NCBI GenBank assembly: GCA_022925895.1
Contig: JAKSYS010000653.1
Location: 1-34,975, forward strand
Length of the DNA: 34,975 nucleotides
Direction of reading: 5' to 3'
Source: Fragilaria crotonensis
Taxonomy: Eukaryota; Bacillariophyta; Fragilariophyceae; Fragilariales; Fragilariaceae
Each line of letters begins with the position of its first letter. The stretch's first letter is position 1. Made by a program: the position numbers and the translations under genes. Below, one piece after another: positions 10,601 through 19,721 of this stretch. The notes under the pieces are model-generated. The model had not been told where the DNA came from, did not search any database, and saw only the letters and a program-made list of their open reading frames with translations.

Positions 10601-12566
10601 CATTTACAGTTTGGCCAGGAAGAAGGTTTTCAACAACTTCTGGCCACTGCGGATTGGTTGTCATTGTAATAAAGAGGTCTGGCTTGCCCATTCGGCGCAC
10701 AATTGCCAATGCATCCTGGCAAAGCTGGTGCATGTTTCTTGCACTTCAATGTGAGATGAAGGCAGAATGATTCGTCGCCCCAGCTGTCGAGTGTTTGTCA
10801 CATCCTCACCAGCAACAGCATCTGCAATGCCTTGATAAAGTTCAGCACGCAATCTTGGTTGATTAAGACGGATGAAATTAAGACGGCCTTGTTCCACTTG
10901 GGCATAGCAGTCCACAATGTATTGGTGAAACAGCTTCCTGCAAAGTGAAGGTGATTGGAGAACTGAGCAGCAGGTCGTACAAAAGCCGAAATGCAGCATG
11001 CATGAGGCAAGTTAATCTTGTCAAATGTGGAGTCGTAGCATTTGGACCAGTTTGCATCATGCCAGGATGCCAGCCTCCTGGGAGCCTGTTGGAAAAAGGA
11101 GTACATATGCCAGTGGAGAATAGTCGGGATGGAGCTCTGAGATTGACTGAATTGCTCCAGCACAAAGCAATACTCGAATATCACGGTTACCTGAACCTTC
11201 GTCAGGAAGAATCACAGCTACCTCACTGGAACTTGGTGCATTGTACCGTCTGTTGTCCAATTCAGGTTGATCCAGGATATGCATTGCAACATTGTGGCCA
11301 GGCAATTCAACATCATGATTACCATCAGTATTACTGGCCAAGGTTTCCTCATCAAGAGCTTGCTTGAATAATCCATACAGCCGGTTTTGATTCTGAATCA
11401 TTTGCTGCAATAAAACCAAAGTATTCCTGTCCAAGGTATTCAAATGATGTAAACGATTGTCCACCTCATGGTTAGTGTCATAGAAATAGAGTTGTGCAAA
11501 AGCAGGATGCTGTCCAGGTTCTGGGAGCAATGATCCTAACCGGTGGTACATTGAGCCATGAATGCGAAAAGTATAAATTCCACAACTCCTATCAATCAAA
11601 GCATCATCCACATTAGCGCCTATTGAGGCAAAACTCAAGGCAGAGTTGTAGGCACGGATGTGTGGCATGAACAATTCATGTGCATGAAAAAGATCCATCA
11701 ACACATTTGGTGTGGGATCAAGAGGGAGGAGAGATACCTTGCCCTTGGCACAGCAAGATGAAAAGTAGCCCCTTTCAGACCTTGATTCATTTGGAAAATG
11801 CAGTGCAGAGCAGCCCTGACATTCAACTGTGCATGGGCCAAGGACATGACGTGCTGGAGCAGGAGCAGATGAATAGGCTGCGCCATTGGTGCGTTGGCAA
11901 CTTTGGCGTGTTTGTCTCATGTGCTCTTGGTTCCTAGTGGTGATGGCAGCCATCTGTGTGGCAGCAACAGGGTCACCTTCTTGAGATCTCTGGAGGCGCT
12001 CCAGGCGTGTTTGTCTCATCTGCTCTTGGTGCTGAGTGGTGATGGCAGCCATCTGTGTGGCAGCAACAGGGTCACCTTCTTGAGATCTCTGGAGGCGCTC
12101 AGACGTGTTTGTCTCATCTGCTCTTGGTGCTGAGTGGTGATGGCAGCCATCTGTGTGGCAGCAACAGGGTCACCTTCTTGAGATCTCTGGGCGCTCCAGA
12201 CGTGTTTGTCTCATGTTCTCTTGGTGCTGAGTGGTGATGGCAGCCATCTGTGTGACAGCAACAGGGTCACCTTCTTGAGATCTCTGGAGGCGCTCCAGAC
12301 GTGTTTGTCTCTTCTGCTCACGGTTCCTGGTGGTGATGGCGGCCATCTGTGTGACAGCAACAGGGTCACCTTCTTGAGATCTCTGGAGCGCTCCAGGCGT
12401 GTTTGTCTCTTCTGCTCACGGTTCCTGGTGGTGATGGCGGCCATCTGTGTGGCAGCTACAGGGTCACCACCTTCTTCTTGGGACAGGTTGCGAAGTTTGC
12501 ACGCCTTTTCCTTGCTGCAATGGCAGCTGGCTTTGTTGATAGTGAATGTTTACTTGGGTGTGACAT
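7648..12566 (-). CDS. Helitron Rep/Pif1-like helicase (multiple frame breaks)
   Basis: Rolling-circle transposase of a Helitron, about 1,640 residues when read across breaks. The N-terminus (ATG at 12566, MSHPSKHSLSTK) leads into a 33-residue tandem repeat. Then come a cysteine-bearing segment (PCTVECQGCSALHF), the FRIHGSMYHRLGSL block, QNRLYGLFKQAL, DYSPLAYVLLFP, and the Helitron_like_N/Rep region: YIVDCYAQVEQGRLNFIR, GRRIILPSS, PDLFITMTTNPQWPEV. The HUH motif GLPHAHVLV is near 10455-10476, and the two-tyrosine motif YLYKYVYKGHDRA near 10000-10040. The helicase half has Walker A DGPAGSGKT (about 8950-8978), Walker B KILIIDEITM, MGGDFRQVLP, and the C-terminal QLYVALSRVRT. One base is missing just before Walker A (near 8985), others near 8640, 7760, 10745 and elsewhere. 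All key Rep and helicase motifs survive in one frame or another, so the element may be young and intact apart from sequence errors. Confidence 0.88.
7648..12566 (-). mobile_element. Helitron (autonomous type), termini not firmly placed
   Basis: The coding region marks a Helitron inserted on the minus strand between the GPHR and XPC genes. The 3' end should lie below 7648 and finish in CTRR before a T. A CTAG followed by T, preceded by a short TGGG/CCCA stem, occurs on the minus strand at 7404-7407, right beside the 39-bp direct repeat; this is only a candidate. No convincing 5' TC end was found above 12566. The coordinates therefore give the coding core only. Confidence 0.6.
11890..12490 (-). 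repeat. Tandem repeat of 33 codons (99 bp) in the Helitron N-terminus
   Basis: About six copies run head to tail. The start of the word AGATCTCTGG recurs at 11984, 12083, 12181, 12278 and 12377, spacing 99, 99 minus 1, 99 minus 2, and 99. The encoded unit on the minus strand is R-L-E-R-x-Q-R-S-Q-E-G-D-P-V-A-A-T-Q, then M-A-A-I-T-T-R-N-x-E-x-x-R-Q-T. It is rich in Q, R and E, so probably helical or coiled. The unit is exactly 33 codons; copies of 98 and 97 bp break the reading frame, which points to lost bases. Near 12480 the last copy diverges into the unique N-terminal leader. Confidence 0.85.
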
Positions 12567-12633
12567 AATGGTTATATGCTGATTGGAAAGAATTGGAAGC
12601 AAGGAATTATGTGAGCGGTACAATTACTGTAGG

Positions 12634-12785
12634 TGTATGAGGTACTGGAGTCTACAGTACAGCGTACAGTACCATACTGTACAGTACTCGGAGTACATCT
12701 TATAGTGAGTGAGTGTATGAGGTACTGGAGTACAATGTAGAGTCGTAACAGGGACTACAGTACAGCCAGCGTACAGTACTGTGCA
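12634..12785. repeat. Imperfect duplication, period about 80, GTAC-rich
   Basis: TGTATGAGGTACTGGAGT occurs at 12634 and again at 12714, each followed by CTACAGTACAGC and CGTACAGTAC, with a 20-odd-base insertion in the second copy. It lies just above the start codon of the Helitron gene. It may be subterminal repeat DNA of the element or the general GTAC-rich intergenic repeat. Confidence 0.55.
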
Positions 12786-12958
12786 ATGACCACCAATAAT
12801 ACAACTTCACGACGCAACCCGCCGTTAATTAAGCGTTATTTTTCAAAAAACGAAAAACCCACCGTTAATAAAACGTTATTTGAGTAAGGGATGGCTTTTG
12901 TAACCAAAAATTTGCGTTCATGGGGGGGCCAAGCACCAATACTGGCGAAGCTTCTTGG

Positions 12959-13272
12959 TTACTGTTTACTTTCAGTACTCAACCCTGGCGAAGCTCCGTA
13001 GTGAAAAAATTCAGACAGTATTCATTTGATCCAGTACCCCAGAGTGGTCATACTCCGTAACAGACGGACGCTACGTGGGTACCTCACATTTGATCTGAGT
13101 GTCTACTACAGGAAACTGGACGTACAGTACCCCCAACCTGGTCGTACTCCGTACCACTACATTTACTGTTACTGTTTACTTTCAGTACTCAACCCTGGCG
13201 AAGCGAAAAAATTCAGACAGTATTCATTTCATCCAGTACCCCAGAGTGGTCATACTCCGTAACAGACGGACG
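12959..13272. repeat. Direct repeat pair of about 104-112 bp
   Basis: Copy 1 is 12959-13070 and copy 2 is 13169-13272, start-to-start distance 210. Both run from TTACTGTTTACTTTCAGTAC through CAACCCTGGCGAAGC to CCGTAACAGACGGACG. Copy 2 lacks an 8-base CTCCGTAG-like piece after GAAGC and has a G-to-C change. A third partial CTGGCGAAGC lies at 12942. It is a recent segmental duplication in non-coding DNA; no coding potential seen. Confidence 0.8.
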
Positions 13273-13540
13273 CACGCACGCACACACACAATTAATTTAT
13301 AATATAGTAGGATATGAGTGATCCGCGTAGCTGCCTACCGTACTTGCCTACTGATACCTGGTACTGTAGCGGGAGCAGACTATGCAAAGAACTTGCCTCC
13401 GACCTCCCACCACAACTTCACGGTGACGGTCCCTGAACACAAGATGAAGTACTTCAACCCGACTTTGACAGCACTGTACAAAGTGGTTTAGAACGTTGAT
13501 AAAGATACCTCCCTTCTCGTGCTATTAGCAACCCCTAGCC

Positions 13541-15951
13541 ATGAGTTTTCACTGGAATTCATCGTCGGAAGACGAATTGGAGGAGGAGAACGACGAGGAG
13601 AACCACAATCTAATAGAGCCTTTTCCAAGCATTGGTTCCCCACTGCAAGACGATTCCAAGTTCCGAGAAAGGGATTGCACACCAGTAGCTGCCGCTCTTG
13701 CAACTCCCTCCACAGAAAACTTTTCGGACGATGAAGGCATCGATTGGGAGGATGCAGACGACGTTGATGACCTCGACAGCGGCGAAAGTGATTCCAAGCA
13801 AGGTGGTGCCTTTGAACTTAGACCTGTCACAATCACGATGGACCAGCCAGGTCGAAGGAAAGGGGACAAAACTGGAAAAAACAAGTCGGAAGAGAAACAG
13901 GAAGGCTTATCGCAATGCAGCTTTATCTTCTGACTTGGGTGAGCTTCTCAAGAATATTCACAAAGCACACCTTCTGGCGCTAGCGAGTCGCGCAGTTCTA
14001 CTGTCCAAGGCGTCCTCCAACCGCAACATTTTGCACCTTGCACTCAGCTTAATTCCTCTTGGATTCGAAACCGATACGCTTGTACCAAGCTTTCAACAGT
14101 TACGATCTCTCTGTTTGTGGTTCTTTGAGTTCGTCAATCGTGTGAGTGTACGTCGTCAAGCGAAGCTTCGGGCCAACGCAGCTGCTGGCGCTCCGCGCAA
14201 TGGCTCCCTACGGCGATGCGCATCAGGCTCGAAGGCCTTTCCCAAGACGCTCGGCCATGGTGACAGCACGCCGCTCAAACTGACTAGGCTTTGTTCCTAT
14301 CTATCGACCAGCCATGACGAGGACCCGCAGCTGGTAAATGACAAGTCTGTCATGACATACACCGACAAGGTACAACTCTTGGTGGCAATGATCCGATCAC
14401 TTGGGTGGAGAGCGCGCTTTGTGGTAGTTCTGGATCCCGTTCGTCAAGACTTGGACGTGGACCACCCACTTCTGGCGCTGGATGTCAACGTTTTCAAGCG
14501 TTTCTGGGCAAGTCCAAACGATTCAAGTCGTGCGACGGGAAGCCAGAAAGGCTCCCAGGAAGATGCATCATCCGATGATGGCAATTCATCTCTGGCGTGG
14601 GTGGAAGTTTTGTGCCAAGCCTCGGACAAACGAAAGTGGGTACACGTGGACATCCAACAGGAGTGGATCGATGAGCCTCGTTTTGTTGAAGCTCGGTGGT
14701 ATGCTACCAAGAAAGCAGCAACCCTAAATCTCAAACGGCGTTTGCCGGTTGTATACACCCTGGGCGTGGAGCATTTGATGCTGGACGAAGACACTCTGGC
14801 ATGCCGATTGACGGATGTGACGCCAAGATATGCAAATAGTTGGTCAGAATCTCAGAGAGCCCGGGGCGAAGACTGCCACATATGGTTTGGGGAAACCATT
14901 CATACTCTCAACAGCGTCGGTGGTGCATCTTCGAAACAGAGGAAATGGAGAGATAAGTCAGGACGCAATACATCGGAAGCCATTGACGTTGACCACGACG
15001 TAGGTGTCTGCGCAAACGGGAGTATGATCGACGACGAGATTGCTGCCGAAGAAAAGCTCGACCTGACGGTCGCAGGTATTCAGGAAGTTATGCCTACAAA
15101 TAAGATAGGCTTTGCAAGTCATTCTGTTTTTGCCTTATCATCCCAATTGGGTGTGCACGAGGTGTTGGCTCCTGACGCTACGACTCGCATTTGTGGAATG
15201 TTCAAAGGTGAGGTCGTTTATCGACGCAGTGATGTAAGTACCGCTAAGGTTGCCAAGAAGTGGCTTTATGAGGGACGCAAAGTCAAGGATGGCGAGAAAC
15301 CAATCAAGCGAGTCAAAGCGCGCAAGAAGGTTACGCCGACTGGGTTTCAGCCGTTGGCAACGTACGGAGTGGGTACGCACAACGACGGCAGCGAAGACTT
15401 TCGCGAGAAGCAGATTGCGGTGGGATCCGCTCCGGAAAATGACGGAATGGATGATTTATTTGCTTTTTGGCAGACCGAGCCTTGGTCACCGGCATTTGTC
15501 GGTCCTGACGATAAGATTCCTGTTAATGAATATCGAAATATCGAGTTGGCTCTGCTGAACCCAGGGCTAGTCCACGTAGATCGACCTCGCATTGCCCTCG
15601 TGGCCAAAAAGTTGGAAATGTAAGTGCTGTATGCCATCAATGCTCTCTATCTCGCCGGTCTCGTTTCTATGACATAGTCTGACAAACCACAGTCCCTATG
15701 CTCCTTGTTTGCTGGGCTTCGAAGGTCACGGAGGCAACCGAACCCCAACGATCCGTGGAATTGTTGTGCATCAACACAGTGTGGAAATTCTCAAGGAGGC
15801 ATACAGGGAATATGAACGTCATGTATTGGAGCAGGAACACGACGAATCGCAAAGACGAATTCTCCGCCGCTGGAAGAAGCTCATAAACGGAATTTTGCTG
15901 AAGGATCGACTTGAGCGCGAGTATGGCGACGACGAGCAAGCTGAAGCCTAG
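13541..15951 (+). CDS. XPC/Rad4 nucleotide excision repair protein (one intron, one frame break)
   Basis: DNA damage sensor that opens damaged duplexes for global-genome excision repair in the nucleus. Exon 1 is 13541-15619, exon 2 is 15693-15951, about 778 residues. The acidic N-terminus (EDELEEENDEEN, DDEGIDWEDADDVDDLD) is followed by a transglutaminase-like fold: DKVQLLVAMIRSLGWRARFV, WVEVLCQASDKRKWVHVD, then VTPRYANSW. BHD1-BHD3 follow: ASHSVFALSSQLG, GEVVYRRSDV with KKWLYEGRKVKDGE, FAFWQTEPWSPAF with KIPVNEYRNIEL, and across the splice AKKLEI-PYAPCLLGFEGHGG. The order matches human XPC and yeast Rad4. One frame break lies at the A6 run 13876-13881, best explained by one extra A; removal joins the acidic N-terminus to RKRNRKAYRN. 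The N-terminus before the break is assigned because it is acidic, adjacent and has a good ATG (GCCATGAG), not by homology. Confidence 0.9.
15620..15692 (+). other. Spliceosomal intron in XPC gene (73 bp)
   Basis: Donor GTAAGTG and acceptor ACCACAG bracket 73 bases with in-frame stops. Splicing joins AT to T (codon ATT) and restores the conserved VAKKLEI-PYAP-GFEGHGG passage of BHD3, so it is strongly supported by protein homology. Confidence 0.92.
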
Positions 15952-16339
15952 TACGTCAAGGCGGCAATTGTTTTCACTTTTAGTTGCGATTTGGTCTAGA
16001 AATTCTCCTTTCCTGTTCATATTCTGTTCTTCAAGTGGCACGAGTATAGAAGTCTGGTGCTCGAAGTAGAGAACTGTAATCGCTGGCACTTTCCCTAATG
16101 ACATCGACCACGGGTTCTTCGGAACTGGTCCCTCGTCTCATTTGAATGGTGAAAACCTACTGGTAGTATTGCAAAACCAACATTGCGCTATCGTAGTATT
16201 AGTACCGAGGAATAATCATCCTCCATCCATGACGGTCAACATGGACTACCGATTCTTCGCTGCTTCTCCCATGTTGCCTTCAATCAGTGGGCTATCGACC
16301 GTCCCAGGTCGTCGCGACGGTGGTTTTCCCAAGACAAAG
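15952..16339. other. Intergenic between convergent XPC and DUF1350 genes
   Basis: About 390 bases between two stop codons facing each other; must contain both 3' UTRs. No gene or repeat recognised. Confidence 0.5.
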
Positions 16340-17499
16340 CTACATCTCGTCCACCAGTACATTCAACTCCTCTTCATTGCCAAATGATACGCCCTGAAAA
16401 CCGTCCATAGCTTGTGAAGCCATCGCTCGTGCTTCCTCTGGTAGTTCCGTCATGTAGTCCTCCAGCTTTATTTGCAAATAGACAGGAGTCAAGTGATTGC
16501 CCGGCAAACACGACACGGAAACAGCACTGCCGCAACTGGTGATAAAGTCAGGGGTGCTGTCCAAGGTATCGTCATCGAAGCAAAAGAGTCGTGTCTTGGG
16601 TTTCCACCCGTCGGCATATTTGAGCTGCAGCAGTCGGCGCATGTCTTCCGGAGTTGGCGTAAAATCAAGACCGATAGCACTGACTGCCGTCTCTGCGAGA
16701 CCAAAGAGCTGATTTAATACCCCTTCTGCAGACCCAGGAATACCGGCATTCTGCTTGTTAGATGCCTGTCGAAGTTGGTCTGCAAAGTCTCTAGCCATGC
16801 CAATAGTTTGAGAGAATGAAAAGTTGTTGAAGGAAATAAACCCAACTCCGTCGAAGTCCTGCGATGTCGCAGCCATGTAGATGGATTGCAGTTTACATCC
16901 CAGCGAATGACCAAAGCAATAAATGGGAAGAGTTTGAGAATACTGCTTATCATCTTGGCACGCAACAATGCCCTTCGAAGCTTCTCACCAGCCTGTTTGG
17001 CAATACCAAAATGATCAAGTCCCACCGTATAAGGTGCTGCTATAACAGCAGCATTGAGTTTGTCACTAACTCGCAACAATAGTTCATTGTATGCGATGTG
17101 AGGATATTGACCCAATCCAGCACCGCCTAAGAAAACAATGACACACGAAGGAAGACTGGGTGGTTCGAGGAGGTATACAAAATCTTGTTGTCCTTGATTC
17201 ACAGCAACTTGTTGTGGATCCACCGCGCCAACATCGGCGTCCTCAGCGTCGAGCATGATCTTGGTCCAGCGACTCTTGGGAGAACGAGGCTGAGATTGTT
17301 GAATATTCCATTGCTGGTCGAGTTTCGCCAGCGTAGACACCAACTCGCCACTATTAATGGGGTTTTCAGAACCTCCACGTAGCAATGTCAACGCTCTTAC
17401 TTTGTGCGAGGTGTGAGGAAGAAAGGCCTCCGAGCCCTCAATCATAACAACCACAAAGGTCATGAGGAAGAGAGCGATGTGTGAGGGCGCTGGACGCAT
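16340..17499 (-). CDS. DUF1350 alpha/beta hydrolase, predicted plastid (one frame break)
   Basis: DUF1350 proteins are alpha/beta-hydrolase-like proteins of cyanobacteria and plastids with unknown substrate. About 387 residues read across one break. The start at 17499 gives MRPAPSHIALFLMTFVVVM, a signal peptide ending GSEA|FLPHTSHKVRAL; A|F at the cut followed by a basic stretch is the diatom plastid-import signature. The mature part has CVIVFLGGAGLGQYPHIAYNEL, AVIAAPYTVGLDHF, then IYCFGHSLGCKLQS with the nucleophile elbow G-H-S-L-G (about 16898-16912), FISFNNFSF (a family block), and a C-terminal domain ending EELNVLVDEM. One base is missing near 16960, between RRALLR and the QYSQTLP that leads to the nucleophile; a naive frame reads the catalytic serine region as nonsense. 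Upstream ATGs (17542, 17655) exist but would bury the signal peptide. The catalytic Asp and His were not assigned. Confidence 0.82.
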
Positions 17500-18050
17500 G
17501 ATTGTGTTTAAATGATGATGAACGTAAACGCCTTTCATAGATCCTAAACACACTGAAGGCGATGATGTGATGTTGATATTGTTTTTAGTCCTCTGTTTTG
17601 ACAAAAACGGATTTGGAACCTCGAAACGCGGTACAAGTACCCGGTATGCAGACAATGCAGACTATCGTAGACCCGTTTGTGGGAATGACGAAGCACGTCA
17701 TCAGATGGTACTCGAGTACGTCGTACTTTTCTGTAGACTCTCTAGTAGACGTTCTACTATGATAGAGATAGCCTACTCGGTCCTCCAGTACCCAGTACTA
17801 CTACGTGAGTTGAGAGTTGACCAAGAGAGCAGTGGTGTTGGTGTCCACGGTACTCGTACCAGGTATGATACCAGGTACTCTCTACCGTACAATGCACAAG
17901 TTAATATAAGTAAGACATACAGTACATAAATAGGAGTGTGTTGAAAAGGGGGGAAGGGGGCAGTGGAGCGCTCCAGATTCGAGGTCATCAGCTTTCTCAC
18001 TGTAGATTGTAGATACCCATAGCGATCGTTGAAGCATTTGACTATCAGCC
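17500..18050. other. Intergenic between divergent DUF1350 and Derlin genes
   Basis: About 550 bases that should carry both promoters. GTAC words recur at 17630-17640, 17710-17730, 17790-17810, 17850-17890. No gene or RNA recognised. Confidence 0.5.
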
Positions 18051-19062
18051 ATGGTCCGTGAACGTGTAAACAACTTCGATAACGCTGGGGGTGGACCACA
18101 GGTGGGTGGGTGGGTGGCAAACTTCGACATCTTTGCAAGAAAATCTCTTACAGGAATCCTCAAGGAAAATGCAGAGCTAGGTGATTGTGGTTGTGACAAG
18201 CGTCCAGGATCCTTGCTGGCTTCACACGTATCCCGTCGTCTTGCGCTTGTGCTAATCTCTTCTCTCTGATCGTAGGAATGGTTCCAATCTCTCCCCATTG
18301 TGACTCAATATTGGTTCGGTTTAACGCTGCTCCTGACTTTTGCCGGTAACATGGGCATTGTATCTCCAATGAACTTCGTGTTAAGTTGGGGAAACGTCAA
18401 GCACAGGTTTGAAATATGGCGTCTTCTTACGAGCTTCTGCTATGCTGGACCTTTCTCGTTCCCCACTCTCATGCTTCTTTACCTGTTAATGTCCTTTTCG
18501 CAAAGATACGAATCAAGCGGTCCCTTCAACACCGGCGCGGGTGGTGGGTCGGCGGACTACCTCTTCATGTTGATTTTCGGCGCCGTTACCATGATGGTGA
18601 CCCAGCCGTTGATGAATATGATTGTCCCCATTTCAGGAATGCTCATGTGCGGTAATTTGATTCACTATGTCGTGTACATTTGGTCCAAGCGTCACCCCGC
18701 CACCATCGCCAACATTTGGGGTATTCCTTCAAAGCCGTCTTCGTGCCATTTGTGAACGTAGTTATAGCCTTGTTCATTGGGATTCCTATCTCTATATCAT
18801 TCACGGAATTATTGTGGGCCATATATACTACTTTTTGGTCGATGTGGTCCCTCACGTCTACGGCAAGGATGTCTTGACGACGCCCCAATTTCTTATTGAT
18901 CAAATGGGTGTGGGTATCTATGCTCCACCAGCGCCGCCGGTAGCACCAGCAGCGCATGCAGGACCACGCGTTGGCGTGGCTGGTATTGGTGGTGCTACAG
19001 CACCACGGGGTGGTGGAGGCCATGATTGGGGTTCCGGCGGACAGCGACTAGGTGGAACTTGA
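18051..19062 (+). CDS. Derlin, ERAD membrane protein (one intron, two frame breaks)
   Basis: Rhomboid-like pseudoprotease that helps retrotranslocate misfolded proteins from the ER. Exon 1 encodes MVRERVNNFDNAGGGPQ; the second exon starts EWFQSLPIVTQYWFGLTL, the classic Derlin entry. Then GIVSPMNFVL, FEIWRLLTSFCYAGPFSFP, ADYLFMLIFGAV, and, after two breaks (one base missing near 18728 and one near 18797), GIPFKAVFVPFV, IIHGIIVGHIYYFLVDVVP, and LTTPQFL. The C-terminal HDWGSGGQRLG is an SHP box that binds Cdc48/p97. About 280 residues, six probable membrane helices, no active-site serine. Diatoms have host ERAD Derlins and symbiont-derived ones in the plastid periphery; with no targeting leader here, the host ER form is more likely (inference). 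The start lies in a good context (AGCCATGG). Confidence 0.9.
18102..18275 (+). other. Intron in Derlin gene (174 bp), donor in a GTGG microsatellite
   Basis: The donor lies in GTGGGTGGGTGGGTGG, and the acceptor is TGATCGTAG at 18275, preceded by CTAAT (branch-point-like) and a pyrimidine tract. Splicing at 18101/18276 is phase 0 and gives GGGPQ-EWFQSLP. Because the GTGG unit repeats, GT donors also exist at 18106, 18110 and 18114, so the exact 5' site is uncertain. The intron length is a multiple of three but contains the frame of another short reading frame ending in a stop at 18267. Confidence 0.75.
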
Positions 19063-19721
19063 ATGCCTTTTTTTGTAATTCATGCTAGGAGTAAGTAGAT
19101 AATTCATATTGTCGTTGCCTCTAAATGAACTTGGAAAATGAGTGTTGGTTGTAGTTCGCCGGAGAGAGTGGCGGCCTTCGCCGATGGAAGACCCAAGTCA
19201 GACGGAATCCCAATACAACAGTGGCTCGCTGAACGGATGCCACCTAGCGACGGAATTCGAGGCGCGCCAACGCATTGACTTGGTGAGAAACGACAAGCTT
19301 TTTAAAAGCAAATGCAGACTCTCTCAAACATAAGCCCGATGTGCGGCTCAATCTAATCATAAACCTCTCCCTCGAACTCCCACGGGGTCACGCGGTGTAG
19401 TAGACTTTTGATACACGTAGACGTGACATCCTAGAGAAAACTGTTAAAACCTTACTTATAGGGTTGGTTCTGGTGGACAACGTGTGACCGACTTATTCTA
19501 TTGCTGATTTATTGAGCACCCTCGGCAAGCGCGATGTTGGGCAATGTCTTTACTCCCGCTGTGCATGAAATGCTACCAACCTGTTGACACCAAGCACATG
19601 CGCTCTGATTCGAAAACGCTAACGCCCTTTTTCTATTATTTATGTAGGCAACGATGAGCCGAGGTGGCAGCTAGCTAGGATGATAGCCACCTCTGCGCGA
19701 GAAGTGTGACTGACGTCCCGT
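19063..19721. other. Intergenic between convergent Derlin and EndoU genes
   Basis: About 660 bases with no supported gene. Small open frames show no domain. The two flanking genes face each other, so this holds two 3' ends. Confidence 0.5.

Larger units (their letters stand above)
12567..13540. other. Intergenic, repeat-rich, between Helitron 5' side and XPC
   Basis: No gene supported. The stretch contains an imperfect 80-bp-period duplication full of GTAC words (12634-12785), a CGTTAAT/AACGTTATT-rich AT segment (12820-12890), a 104-112 bp direct repeat (12959-13070 and 13169-13272) and a short ACGC/AC microsatellite (13270-13290). The last 200 bases should hold the XPC promoter. Confidence 0.5.

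Noticed and set aside
11890-12490. CRISPR-like array
   Set aside because: The 99-bp units are contiguous with no unique spacers and translate as a 33-residue protein repeat inside the Helitron gene.
13549-13884. Ser-rich open frame antisense to the XPC N-terminus
   Set aside because: It is the complement of the acidic Asp/Glu-rich coding text and has no domain or start context.
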